From positions 62,001-126,000 of the forward strand of contig CALVQT010000002.1 of assembly GCA_944358375.1 (NCBI GenBank): a DNA stretch of 64,000 bases. Direction: 5' to 3'. Position 1 is the stretch's first letter, and the number at the start of each line of letters is the position of its first letter. The position numbers were made by a program, and so were the translations under genes. Shown here piece after piece: positions 46,066 through 55,112 of this stretch. This DNA comes from an uncultured Bacilli bacterium. GTDB lineage: Bacteria; Bacillota_I; Bacilli_A; RF39; UBA660. The notes beneath the pieces were generated by a model, which was not told the DNA's origin, did no database searches, and saw nothing but the letters and a program-made list of their open reading frames with translations.

Positions 46066-47853
46066 ATGGAAAGAGAAGATATAAAAAATTTTTGTATTAT
46101 AGCCCATATAGATCATGGAAAGAGTACTTTAGCTGATAGAATATTAGACATTTGTGGTGCTGTAAGTGAAAGAGAAAAAAAAGAGCAAATATTAGATTCA
46201 ATGGACTTAGAAAGAGAAAGAGGAATAACGATTAAATTAAATGCTGTTGAATTAAAATATAAAGGATATACACTACACTTAATAGATACTCCGGGACATG
46301 TAGATTTTAGTTATGAAGTAAGTAGAAGTCTTGCTGCGTGTGAAGGTGTTATATTAGTTGTTGATGCTACACAAGGAATAGAAGCACAAACTTTAGCTAA
46401 TTTATATCTGGCATTAGATGCAAATTTAAAAATAATTCCTGTTATAAATAAAATTGATTTACCAAATGCGGATATAGAAAAAGTTACTAATGAACTTATA
46501 GATACAATAGGATTTGAAAAAGATGAAATAATACTTTGTTCTGGAAAAACAGGGCAGGGTGTTGATGAGTTATTAGATGCAATTATAAATAGAGTACCAA
46601 GTCCTAAAAGTAATAGTAACAAATTAAGAGCATTAATATTTGATAGCTACTTTGATTCATATAAAGGTGTTGTTATCTTAGTCAGAATTATGGATGGAAC
46701 GATTAAAATAGGGGATAAAATAAAATTTATTAATTCAAATGCAGTATATGAAGTTTTAGAACTTGGTAAGCATACACCAAAAGAAGTTAAGAAAGAGAGT
46801 TTATCTTATGGTGAAGTTGGATTTATTAGTGCTTCTATTAAAAGTATAAGTGAAGTAGAAGTAGGTGACACTATATGTATAGATGGTGAGGATGTCGAAC
46901 CATTAAAAGGATATAAATCTATGAAGCCAATGGTTTTTTCTGGTATTTTTCCAATTGATAGTTCTAAATATGATCAATTAAAAGAAGCATTATTAAAACT
47001 TAAATTAAGTGATGCATCACTTGTATTTGAACCAGAAACATCAGTTGCTTTAGGATTCGGGTTTAGATGTGGATTTTTAGGACTTCTTCATATGGAAATT
47101 ATACAGCAAAGAATTGAAAGAGAATTTAACATAGATATTATTGCTACATCTCCTAGTGTTATATATGAAGTAATATTAAATGATGGAAGTAGTGTTATGG
47201 TAGATAGCCCAGTAAAAATGCCACAACCGACTAAAATATCTAAAATATTAGAGCCATATGTAAAATGTAACATTTATGTTCCAAACGAATATGTTGGCCC
47301 AGTAATGCAATTGTGTCAAGATAAAAGAGGTATATATAAAAATATGTCATATATTGATTCTACTAGAGTTAATATAATATATGATTTACCATTATCTGAG
47401 ATTGTTTATGATTTTTTTGATAAATTAAAGAGTTATACTAAAGGTTATGCTTCGTTCGATTATGATTTTATAGGTAATTTTGAAAGTAAGCTTGTGAAAT
47501 TGGATATATTATTAAATGGCGAAATAGTTGATGCTCTAAGTGTAATAGTGCATAAAGATTTTGCATATAAAAGAGGAAATATTATATGTAAAAATTTAAA
47601 GAAAATTATTCCAAAACAAATGTTTCAAGTACCAATACAAGCAAGCATAGGTTCAAAAGTTATAGCTCGTGAAGATATACCAGCTATGAAAAAAAATGTT
47701 TTAGCTAAATGTTATGGTGGAGATGTATCCCGTAAGCGTAAATTATTAGAGAAACAAAAAGAAGGTAAAAAAAGAATGAAACAAGTAGGTAGTGTATCTA
47801 TCCCACAAGAAGCATTCTTAACAATATTAAGTTCTGATAGCAATGAAGACTAA
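46066..47853 (+). CDS. lepA: Elongation factor 4 (LepA)
   Basis: LepA is a ribosomal GTPase related to EF-G that acts under ionic or other stress and in initiation. Motifs include [16 protein letters not shown] (P-loop), [35 protein letters not shown] and NKIDLPNAD. The unique C-terminal domain has [44 protein letters not shown] and [18 protein letters not shown]. Length 595 is normal. No Shine-Dalgarno sequence lies before the ATG; it appears leaderless. Its end overlaps a convergent small gene by 4 bases. Confidence 0.97.
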   Translation: MEREDIKNFCIIAHIDHGKSTLADRILDICGAVSEREKKEQILDSMDLERERGITIKLNAVELKYKGYTLHLIDTPGHVDFSYEVSRSLAACEGVILVVDATQGIEAQTLANLYLALDANLKIIPVINKIDLPNADIEKVTNELIDTIGFEKDEIILCSGKTGQGVDELLDAIINRVPSPKSNSNKLRALIFDSYFDSYKGVVILVRIMDGTIKIGDKIKFINSNAVYEVLELGKHTPKEVKKESLSYGEVGFISASIKSISEVEVGDTICIDGEDVEPLKGYKSMKPMVFSGIFPIDSSKYDQLKEALLKLKLSDASLVFEPETSVALGFGFRCGFLGLLHMEIIQQRIEREFNIDIIATSPSVIYEVILNDGSSVMVDSPVKMPQPTKISKILEPYVKCNIYVPNEYVGPVMQLCQDKRGIYKNMSYIDSTRVNIIYDLPLSEIVYDFFDKLKSYTKGYASFDYDFIGNFESKLVKLDILLNGEIVDALSVIVHKDFAYKRGNIICKNLKKIIPKQMFQVPIQASIGSKVIAREDIPAMKKNVLAKCYGGDVSRKRKLLEKQKEGKKRMKQVGSVSIPQEAFLTILSSDSNED

Positions 47854-48068
47854 TTAAAGAAAGTAAGAGAATTATTATAATCATCTTTATTTGATTTAAT
47901 ATTTTCACTTTCTTTTTCTTTATTATTAAAAATAGTTTTTTCTTTTGAAATATATGGTCTTATTTCTTTATATACTGGTATTATTTTTTTTACTACATTA
48001 AGTGTACTACTAGTATTTCTAGCAATATTAGATATATCTATTGATTTAAATTTATCATAAAAACTCAT
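47850..48068 (-). CDS. Small protein of unknown function
   Basis: A 72-residue protein on the minus strand with a good AGGTGAT site 5 bases before ATG (48068). It starts [16 protein letters not shown] and has a segment [17 protein letters not shown] that vaguely recalls the YqfQ/VrrA family of Bacillus, but this is weak. The C-terminal half is Lys/Asn/Ser-rich. The ribosome site and clean start argue that it is real rather than a shadow. It converges on lepA with a 4-base overlap and has no terminator between. Confidence 0.5.
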   Translation of the reverse strand: MSFYDKFKSIDISNIARNTSSTLNVVKKIIPVYKEIRPYISKEKTIFNNKEKESENIKSNKDDYNNSLTFFN

Positions 48069-48212
48069 ACTATCACCTAATATATTTTATTGTTTTTATT
48101 ATTAAAGTTTCACATTTTATCAAAAATAATAAAAATATATTTTTATTTTCTTATTGTTATGTTATAATTTATTATAGAATAAAGATAAGATATTTAAGTG
48201 TGGGTGAAAATA

Positions 48213-49751
48213 ATGAAAAATATTTTTAAAACTATTAATAAAGAGTTTTCTCAATTTATATTAGGAATTGGTAACGGATTTAAGTATGTATTTATTACTA
48301 TTCCTAAAAAAATATTTAAATTAGATAAAAAAGATGATAAACCAGATAAAGTTAAAAATAGAAATCCTAACGAAATAAATACTGGAAAAAAAGGATTGAT
48401 TAAAAGCTTATCTGATTCAATTGATAATTGGTATAAAAATTTACCATCTGTTAAGAAAAAAAATGAAGAAAGAGAAAAATCTTTAGTACCGTATGTTTTA
48501 GATAAAGAAAAAGATTCAATTAGGAGTAATATTAAACATACATATGAATATTTAGCTAAAGACGAAAAAGGCAAATTAGTTAAGGGCCATTTTCCAGCAT
48601 TTTCTACTTTAGATGTATATTCTTATTTAACAGATGAAAAAATGACAATTTATAAGATTAGGACAAGTAAAGTTATAGATTTTTTACATGGTGATGTTGG
48701 TGGAAAGAAAACTAAAATGAAAACTAAAGATTTAGTTTTTTGGTTAGCACAATTATCTACTTATGTAAAAGCTGGTATTCCTCTTACTGACTCTGTAAAA
48801 GTTTTATCACAACAAGATAAAAGAAAGAAATATAAAGGATTATATGAAGCGATTATTTATGAGTTAACAATGGGTGAGACATTTTCTGAAGCATTGGCTA
48901 AACAAGAAGGATCGTTTCCTCAATTGCTTATAAATATGATAAAGTCTTCTGAAATGACTGGTAGTATAGAAGAAACACTTGATGAAATGAGTAATTATTA
49001 TCAAGAGGTAGAAGATACTAAGAAAGCTATTATTAGTGCTATGGCATACCCATCAATAGTATTATTATTCGCTATTGTAATTGTAATTTTTATGTTAACA
49101 TATATAGTTCCTAAATTTGTTGATGTTTATGCATCAATGGGTAGTGAAATACCTAAAATTACACAAATAACATTAAATATATCAGCATTTTTACAAGAAC
49201 AATATTTACTCTTAATACTTATAATAGTAGCTGTTATATTTACCTTTTTGTTCTCTTATAAAAAGATAAAAGCATTTAGAACATTGATGCAAACAATATT
49301 TATGAAGTTACCAGTAGTTGGTCAGTTAATAATATCTAAAGAAATGAGTATATTTTCAAGAACTTTTTCATCTTTACAAAAAAATAATGTGCTTCTTATT
49401 GACAGTATTGATATTCTTGCAAAAATAACTAGTAATGAAATATATAGAGAATTGGAACTTAGAACAATTCAAAATTTAATTAAAGGTAATAAAATGAGTG
49501 AAACATTTAAAAATCATTGGGCTATCCCAGATGTTGCATATTTTATGATAGTAACTGGAGAGTCTACAGGAGAACTTGCTGAAATGTTGGATAAAGTTGC
49601 AGATTTTTATACAAAACAACAAAAAAATACAGTTGGTATGATTAAGACATTTGTAGAACCAGCAATGATATTATTTTTAGCAATAGTTGTTGGATTTATA
49701 TTAGTTGCAATTTTAGTACCGATGTTTGGTATATATTCTACAATTGCATAA
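48213..49751 (+). CDS. Type II secretion / type IV pilus inner-membrane protein (GspF/PilC)
   Basis: GspF/PilC forms the membrane platform that couples the assembly ATPase to pilin polymerisation. The 512-residue protein has a charged N-terminal region (about 1-110) not typical of the family. Two T2SSF domains follow (FWLAQLSTYVKAGIPLTDSV near 180 and FSRTFSSLQKNNVLLIDSI near 390), with MTGSIEETLDEMSNYYQ and GESTGELAEMLDKVADFY as repeated signatures and three membrane spans. Start 48213 is chosen for the GGGTGA site; an upstream GTG (48198) is less likely. An extended -10 (TGTTATAAT, 48160-48168) lies upstream. The prepilin peptidase follows 14 bases later. Confidence 0.92.
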   Translation: MKNIFKTINKEFSQFILGIGNGFKYVFITIPKKIFKLDKKDDKPDKVKNRNPNEINTGKKGLIKSLSDSIDNWYKNLPSVKKKNEEREKSLVPYVLDKEKDSIRSNIKHTYEYLAKDEKGKLVKGHFPAFSTLDVYSYLTDEKMTIYKIRTSKVIDFLHGDVGGKKTKMKTKDLVFWLAQLSTYVKAGIPLTDSVKVLSQQDKRKKYKGLYEAIIYELTMGETFSEALAKQEGSFPQLLINMIKSSEMTGSIEETLDEMSNYYQEVEDTKKAIISAMAYPSIVLLFAIVIVIFMLTYIVPKFVDVYASMGSEIPKITQITLNISAFLQEQYLLLILIIVAVIFTFLFSYKKIKAFRTLMQTIFMKLPVVGQLIISKEMSIFSRTFSSLQKNNVLLIDSIDILAKITSNEIYRELELRTIQNLIKGNKMSETFKNHWAIPDVAYFMIVTGESTGELAEMLDKVADFYTKQQKNTVGMIKTFVEPAMILFLAIVVGFILVAILVPMFGIYSTIA

Positions 49752-49765
49752 ATAATGGGGGATAT

Positions 49766-50530
49766 ATGGAAATATTTTATTACATATGTTTAGGTACTCT
49801 TGGTGCGGTTCTTGGAAGCTTTTTATCTTGCATGGGATATAGAATACCTAATAAAATAAAAACTACTTATCCAAGTAGTTTTTGCACTAATTGTAAAAAA
49901 ACTCTTAAGTGGTATATGAATATACCTATATTATCATATATATTATTAAGAGGTAAGTGTTATTATTGTAAAAAGAAAATTGGATTTATATACTTTTTTT
50001 GCGAAATATTATGTGCACTTTTATTTATAATTAATTATAAATTATTTGGCTTTTCATTAAATTTTTATATTTCTAGTGTTCTTTCTTGTATATTAATTGT
50101 AACTATTATTAGTGATATTATATATTATTATATATCTGATAGAGTTCTTATTATAGGTGAATTATTAATTATACTTTCAATGTATTTTTATCTTGATTTT
50201 ATTGATATAATATTTAGGGTATTAAGTGGTATTATTTTATTTGTTGTAATGCTTGGAATAAAGATATTAGGAAATTCAATATTTAAAAAAGAATCTCTTG
50301 GTGATGGAGATATAAAATTAATGATAGTAATAGGAATTAGTATTGGAATATTAAATAGTTTTATTTCTTTATTTGTATCATCAGTCTTAGCATTAATTTT
50401 TTCTATAATAATGTTAAAAAATAAAAAAAGTGATATTATTCCATTTGGACCATTTTTATTAATAGGAGCTTTAATTGTTTTGTATTTCGGTGATCTTATT
50501 AATTATTATATTATGAACTTCTATTTATGA
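49766..50530 (+). CDS. Prepilin peptidase (type IV leader peptidase)
   Basis: This aspartic membrane protease cuts the short prepilin leader and usually N-methylates the new N-terminus. The 254-residue protein has GAVLGSFLSCMGYRIP, two zinc CxxC pairs (FCTNCKKTL and KCYYCKKKIG), the first catalytic Asp in IISDIIYYYISD and the second in LGDGDIKLM, and PFGPFLLIGA near the end. It follows the GspF gene by 14 bases, so the two form a unit. Substrates in the window are the pilins at 30571 and 39603. Confidence 0.94.
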   Translation: MEIFYYICLGTLGAVLGSFLSCMGYRIPNKIKTTYPSSFCTNCKKTLKWYMNIPILSYILLRGKCYYCKKKIGFIYFFCEILCALLFIINYKLFGFSLNFYISSVLSCILIVTIISDIIYYYISDRVLIIGELLIILSMYFYLDFIDIIFRVLSGIILFVVMLGIKILGNSIFKKESLGDGDIKLMIVIGISIGILNSFISLFVSSVLALIFSIIMLKNKKSDIIPFGPFLLIGALIVLYFGDLINYYIMNFYL

Positions 50531-51471
50531 ATTAATACTTTTGTTCCAACTTCGCATAGAGAATCAAGCGTTTCAGCATCTTTTTGCTTCATATTGATGC
50601 ATCCGTGAGAGCCATTTGTTTTATATCTTTCTTTATCATTATACTCATCATCGCTTCTCCAACCATCAGCATCATGAAAACCTTCAGCACTATCATTAAA
50701 TTGCATAAAAATATCTACATAACTATTCCAAGTAGGTCCGGTTAAATAAGTCTTATATAATTTTTGCATTATTTCGGTATATCCTAAATTTGTACCTGGT
50801 GTATTTCCTACATTAGGATTCCCACTGATTATATCAGCACGAAAAACTTCTTCATCATCTATATACATTTTAACAATTTGTTCAGATATATCTACTTCTA
50901 TATAAGTATTTGGTAATACATTAAATGTATTATTAGCGATATATCCATCACCAATTGAAGGAATATTTACTAATCTTTTATCATCATGATAATTATCTTT
51001 TAAAAATACTTTTTCATATTTATCTAAAAAACATATCACATTGTCATTTTCATCATAAAAAATAGTTTTATCTTTATTAATGTATGCTGCATTAATTGAT
51101 ACTTTAAGATTAGAATTTTGACTTTCACAATTATTGTAGCATAAAATTTCATTAACTATGTTCATAATTTCATCATAGTTGTATCCATTTTCTGTAAGCA
51201 ATTTTTTTCTTTCTTCACCATTTCCCCAAAGGCCATCAATAACTTCATAAGCAATGGTATTATTATCTTTTTTTTCATCAATAATAACAATTTCATCATT
51301 CCCACGAATGTTTAAAATATTATTATCATTTATTTGCACAACTTTTTGTGGAACGTTTTGTTTATCACTTTCTATACTTTTTGCTTTTTTTATAGAATAA
51401 CAAGAACTAACTAAAAAAACATAAGATGCAAGTACTAATGCTTTCCACGCATTCTTATTTTTTTTCTCCAT
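50521..51471 (-). CDS. L,D-transpeptidase lipoprotein with CW_7-type wall-binding domain
   Basis: YkuD enzymes make 3-3 cross-links or attach proteins to peptidoglycan through a catalytic cysteine. The catalytic block is TNGSHGCINM (His289, Cys291), with the upstream conserved His in SAEGFHDADGW. Residues 1-24 form a lipoprotein signal with lipobox VSSC (Cys24). Residues about 72-110 match the CW_7 (Cpl-7) peptidoglycan-binding repeat: AYEVIDGLWGNGEERKKLL and GYNYDEIMNIVNEI. This pairing is unusual. Start 51471 is preferred because AAGGGGATGA, which contains an in-frame ATG at 51483, is the ribosome site 8 bases upstream. It overlaps the convergent prepilin peptidase by 10 bases. Confidence 0.88.
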   Translation of the reverse strand: MEKKNKNAWKALVLASYVFLVSSCYSIKKAKSIESDKQNVPQKVVQINDNNILNIRGNDEIVIIDEKKDNNTIAYEVIDGLWGNGEERKKLLTENGYNYDEIMNIVNEILCYNNCESQNSNLKVSINAAYINKDKTIFYDENDNVICFLDKYEKVFLKDNYHDDKRLVNIPSIGDGYIANNTFNVLPNTYIEVDISEQIVKMYIDDEEVFRADIISGNPNVGNTPGTNLGYTEIMQKLYKTYLTGPTWNSYVDIFMQFNDSAEGFHDADGWRSDDEYNDKERYKTNGSHGCINMKQKDAETLDSLCEVGTKVLIHK

Positions 51472-51553
51472 TTTATAATTCATCCCCTTCTTTTAAAATT
51501 TTTGTATATTATATCACATTATAAAAAAAATTACAATAATAACTTAAATTTTA

Positions 51554-51583
51554 TTAGATTTTTAATGTTAATTATGATATAAT
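51554..51583 (+). promoter_or_regulatory. Promoter of the gene at 51605
   Basis: TATAAT (51578-51583) preceded by TGA is an extended -10; TTAGAT (51554-51559) lies 18 bases upstream. A GGGAGGA ribosome site follows. Confidence 0.6.
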
Positions 51584-51604
51584 TGTTCACTCGGGAGGAA
51601 AATA

Positions 51605-52264
51605 ATGAAAGAAATTGTTGTTTCAAAAAAATATTGTTTAGAATATATTATGGATAAACTAAATGATTTTATGGTTGGATATAATAAAGTTATAGAAGAT
51701 GCTAAATATCATCACAACACTAAGTATCATAGAACATCTTCAATAATAGAATATGGATTATTAGATTTAAATGCAATAAATTCATTTGGAATAAAGCATT
51801 ATTCTGATGAAACATTACAATTAATGTCAGATACATCTTCTCATATTAATGGTAGTGATGGAATATCGTTAAGTATTCCTGGAATGGGTGATTTAAGCAA
51901 TAAAGAAGATGAATATGATCCATTTAATGAGAAACAAGTTGATATTTTAATTGATAGTAGTATTAAAGCTTATAGAAATTCTACTAATTATGGAAATGAA
52001 TTTATTAGTTTTCAAAACATATCAAGAGATAAATTCAAAGCTATAGACATTAGATTATTAAAACTTATTAAAGTAAGTATTTTATCAAAAAAAGTTGATG
52101 ATGAGTTTATTCAAAATATTGTTAGAAAATATAATTCACTTAGAAATATTGCTATATATATGCAATACTATAATCTTGATATTCCACTTAGGGAAATGTC
52201 AAAGGAAGAAAGTATAATTGATATAGATGCTCTTGGTAGCAGTGAAGAGTTGAAACTGAGATAA
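51605..52264 (+). CDS. Unknown protein, possible ADP-ribosyltransferase-like fold
   Basis: The 219-residue protein has no signal peptide or membrane span. The region YHRTSSIIEYGLLDLNAI (from about 41) followed by GISLSIPG (about 86-93) has the rhythm of ART-type folds, where an H-x-T-x block before a GL turn is followed by a beta strand with Ser. No other signature is visible, so this is a weak structural guess. The C-terminal half is helical. It has its own promoter and a GGGAGGA site, and precedes the leaderless cca gene by 45 bases. Confidence 0.55.
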   Translation: MKEIVVSKKYCLEYIMDKLNDFMVGYNKVIEDAKYHHNTKYHRTSSIIEYGLLDLNAINSFGIKHYSDETLQLMSDTSSHINGSDGISLSIPGMGDLSNKEDEYDPFNEKQVDILIDSSIKAYRNSTNYGNEFISFQNISRDKFKAIDIRLLKLIKVSILSKKVDDEFIQNIVRKYNSLRNIAIYMQYYNLDIPLREMSKEESIIDIDALGSSEELKLR

Positions 52265-52274
52265 TTTATTTTTC

Positions 52275-52303
52275 TTTTAAAAATATTGTTATTGTGTTAT
52301 TAT
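52275..52303 (+). promoter_or_regulatory. Promoter of cca-dnaD-nth, placed for a leaderless transcript
   Basis: TTTTAA (52275-52280), 17 bases and TATTAT (52298-52303) with TGT before the -10. Exactly 6 bases separate the -10 from the ATG at 52310, so +1 should be the A of the start codon. There is no ribosome binding site. Confidence 0.6.
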
Positions 52304-52309
52304 TAAATT

Positions 52310-53365
52310 ATGAAAGAAATAATTGATTTATTAGTAAAAAATGGGTATGAAGCTTATATAGTAGGTGGATATGTAAGAGATTATTTGCTTGGCATAAAAT
52401 CTAATGATGTAGATATTTGTACAAATGCTTCTATTGATGAAATAATTTATTTATTTAAGGATAGGGGAAAACCATATAAAGAATATTATTCTTATCATAT
52501 GATTGAAAATAACATTTCTTTTAATATAACATCGTATAGAATAGAACTAAAATATAAAAAAAATAAACCTACTAAAATAACTTTAGCAAAAGATCTTAAA
52601 ACTGATTTGAAAAGAAGAGATTTTACAATTAATACTCTTGCAATTGATCATAATGGAAAACTAATTGATTTAATGAATTCTATTAATGATATTAATTCTA
52701 AAATAATTAAAACAGTGGGTGATACTAATAAAAAATTTATAGAAGATAAAACTAGGATTATTAGAGCTATTAGATTTGCATGTACATTAGATTTTGATTT
52801 ATCAAGTGATATATTAAATTTTTTATTATCTAATAATGCTCATTTAATTAATCAAGTACCAAAAGAGTATAAAAAAAATGAATTGGATAAAATATTTGAT
52901 AGTGAAAATTATAATAAGTTTTTCTTTTATATAAAAAGATATAATTTAAAAGATTATTTTAATATTAAATCATATTCTAATATAAAAAAAGTGTATAATA
53001 GGTATGGCATATGGGCTCAAATAGATACTGATTTACCATTTTCTAATGAAGAAAAGAAAATTATAAATAATATTAAAAAGTTAATTGAAAAGAATGATAT
53101 TTATTTAAGTGATATAACTACTTATGATGATGATGTTATATATAATGCTGCAGCTATACTTAATATAGAAGACAAAGTAAAGGAAATTAAGAAATTTAAT
53201 GGATTAAATAGTATAATAGATATTGATTTATCATTAGATCTTATGCTGAGGTATATAAATATAAAAGACTTAAAGAAAGTATATAAGCTAATAGAAAGGA
53301 AAATTATTGAAGGATCTTTGGAGAATAATAGTTATTCTATAGAGATGTTTTTAAGGAAATTGTAG
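52310..53365 (+). CDS. cca: CCA tRNA nucleotidyltransferase (poly(A) polymerase family)
   Basis: This class II enzyme adds or repairs the 3' CCA of tRNA. The head domain has EAYIVGGYVRDYLLGIKSND followed by VDICTNASIDEI (the catalytic DxD). DLKRRDFTINTLAID and KFIEDKTRIIRAIRFAC follow as nucleotide-recognition motifs. At 351 residues it is shorter than the common 390-450, with a reduced helical tail. No Shine-Dalgarno sequence is present, and the start appears leaderless. dnaD begins 1 base after its stop. Whether it adds the full CCA or only part cannot be read from sequence. Confidence 0.9.
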   Translation: MKEIIDLLVKNGYEAYIVGGYVRDYLLGIKSNDVDICTNASIDEIIYLFKDRGKPYKEYYSYHMIENNISFNITSYRIELKYKKNKPTKITLAKDLKTDLKRRDFTINTLAIDHNGKLIDLMNSINDINSKIIKTVGDTNKKFIEDKTRIIRAIRFACTLDFDLSSDILNFLLSNNAHLINQVPKEYKKNELDKIFDSENYNKFFFYIKRYNLKDYFNIKSYSNIKKVYNRYGIWAQIDTDLPFSNEEKKIINNIKKLIEKNDIYLSDITTYDDDVIYNAAAILNIEDKVKEIKKFNGLNSIIDIDLSLDLMLRYINIKDLKKVYKLIERKIIEGSLENNSYSIEMFLRKL

Positions 53366-53366
53366 T

Positions 53367-53963
53367 ATGGGAGATTTAAGAAATTCATTTTTAACTAAAG
53401 ATTTTATTATTAATTCTAATATATTAAAATGTATTGGTAGTTTAGATATTACATTAGATGAGTTTTTACTTATATTATATTTTATTAATGTTTCTACTGA
53501 TTTGGATAATAATAGTATCAAAGAAAGATTAGGATTTGATGATGATAAAATAAATAGTACATTTATGGGGTTGTTAAATAAAAAATATATTGATATGGTT
53601 GTAGTTAATAAAAATGGTGAAATAAAAGAAAATATTAGTTTAAATCCATTTTATGATAGGCTTGCATTAAATAAACAAGTGGATGATAAAAATAATGATA
53701 TCTTTGCTTTGTTTGAGCGTGAACTTGGTAGAGTATTGTCAAGTTTTGAATATGAATTAATTAATAAATGGTTAGAAAGTGGTATTGAAGAAAATACTAT
53801 TAAAGAAGCGTTAAAAGAAGCTATTTTAAACGGGGTTACTAATTTTAAATATATTGATAAAATAATATATGATTGGAATAAAAAAGGAGTTAAAAATCGA
53901 ATTAAAGAAGAGAAATTGGAATATGAAATGTTTGATTATGATTGGTTAGATGATAATGAATAA
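53367..53963 (+). CDS. dnaD: DnaD-like replication initiation protein
   Basis: DnaD helps load the replicative helicase at oriC and at restart sites in Bacillota. The N-terminal winged-helix region (LTLDEFLLILYFIN-type, about 25-75; here ITLDEFLLILYFINV) is followed by the conserved C-terminal DnaD domain: FALFERELGRVLSSFEYELI, WLESGIEENTIKEALKEAI and KYIDKIIYDWNKKGV. Length 198 is slightly short. The order cca-dnaD-nth followed by the recU-pbp1A locus parallels Bacillus. Confidence 0.9.
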   Translation: MGDLRNSFLTKDFIINSNILKCIGSLDITLDEFLLILYFINVSTDLDNNSIKERLGFDDDKINSTFMGLLNKKYIDMVVVNKNGEIKENISLNPFYDRLALNKQVDDKNNDIFALFERELGRVLSSFEYELINKWLESGIEENTIKEALKEAILNGVTNFKYIDKIIYDWNKKGVKNRIKEEKLEYEMFDYDWLDDNE

Positions 53964-54582
53964 AGATATAATATTAAAACAATTGGATGAGCTTTTTGAT
54001 GAACCTAAGTGTGAGTTAAATTATAATAAAGATTATGAATTATTATTATCTGTTATGTTATCTGCTCAAACTACAGATAAAAGTGTAAATGAAGTTACAA
54101 AAGATTTATATAGTAAATATGATTCACTACATAAACTTAATTTATTAAGTATAGATGAAATTTCAAAATATATAAGAAAAATAGGATTATATAAAACAAA
54201 ATCTAAAAATTTTAAAGAAATTGTTTCAAGATTATATAAAATAGGTTATGTAAAAAATGATAGAAAGTTTTTAGAAAGTCTACCTGGAGTAGGTAGAAAA
54301 ACTGCTAGTGTGGTATTATCAGAATTATTTAATGAGCCCACGATATCAGTTGATACTCATGTGTATAGAGTTTCTAAAAGACTTGGAATAACGACAGAAA
54401 AAGATGATGTATTGAAAACTGAAAATAAACTTAAGAAATATTTTAATAAAGACTCTTGGAATAGAGTAAATTCACAATTAGTGTTATTTGGTAGATATTT
54501 TTGCACTAGTAAGAAACCTAAGTGCTTAGATTGTAAACTTAAGGAAATTTGTAAATATTATAAAGAAATAAATAAATTATGA
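53950..54582 (+). CDS. nth: Endonuclease III
   Basis: Endonuclease III removes oxidised pyrimidines and nicks the abasic site. LLSVMLSAQTTDKSVNEVT opens the fold. The helix-hairpin-helix LPGVGRKTASVV carries the catalytic Lys, and ISVDTHVYRVSKRLG holds the catalytic Asp. The iron-sulfur cysteines are spaced C-x6-C-x2-C-x5-C in CTSKKPKCLDCKLKEIC. Length 210 is normal. The start is either 53950 or 53956, both inside the end of dnaD; neither has a clear ribosome site, so translation is probably coupled. Confidence 0.95.
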   Translation: MIMNKDIILKQLDELFDEPKCELNYNKDYELLLSVMLSAQTTDKSVNEVTKDLYSKYDSLHKLNLLSIDEISKYIRKIGLYKTKSKNFKEIVSRLYKIGYVKNDRKFLESLPGVGRKTASVVLSELFNEPTISVDTHVYRVSKRLGITTEKDDVLKTENKLKKYFNKDSWNRVNSQLVLFGRYFCTSKKPKCLDCKLKEICKYYKEINKL

Positions 54583-54675
54583 GTAACTTTTATATAGAAA
54601 TAAATAAAAATATAGAATATACATTTTTAAATAAGGTATTTTTTAGATAAAATAATTATACTGAAATGATAAAAT

Positions 54676-54713
54676 AAAAGTAGATACATACAAAAATGTG
54701 AACTACTTTTTTT
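54676..54713 (+). terminator. Probable terminator of cca-dnaD-nth
   Basis: AAAAGTAG (54676-54683) pairs with CTACTTTT (54703-54710) and runs into more T residues. It lies about 95 bases after nth. The bases in between look like degraded sequence. Confidence 0.7.
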
Positions 54714-54985
54714 GATATAATTTAGTTAAATAGTTGATGTTATTGCAATATTTAAAGATGAAATAGCAAATATAGTCTAAAATTAAATTTAATTAAAGTA
54801 TAATTAAAAATATGTAAGTACAAAACTTAAACTTAGCAATTTTTATTTGAATAATATAGAAATTTTAATATTTAATTAAGAATTGAAAATTAAAGATTAA
54901 AAAAGTTATATATTGGAAAAAAATATTCGAATTAAAGTATTTAATAATTCTAATAATAAGTTAAAAATTTAATATTAAAATAAAA
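54714..54985. other. Gene-free AT-rich stretch
   Basis: Between the terminators of the convergent nth and pbp1A units, no open frame or structure of note is visible. Composition is extremely A/T-rich with stops in all frames. Confidence 0.5.
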
Positions 54986-55036
54986 TTAAAAGGATTGTCA
55001 CCAGTAAACTACAAGGTACAATCCTTTAATTTTTTT
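54986..55036. terminator. Composite hairpin terminator between nth and pbp1A
   Basis: AAAGGATTGT (54989-54998) pairs with ACAATCCTTT (55018-55027), with an inner ACC/GGT extension (55000-55002, 55015-55017) and T-runs on both sides. It can act on both strands. For the minus strand it lies about 85 bases beyond the pbp1A stop. Confidence 0.75.
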
Positions 55037-55112
55037 GACTTAGTTCAAATTAATGTTTAAAAATATCTATTTTTTAATTAATATATTAGTTTCTAATTAA
55101 TTTAATTTTTAA

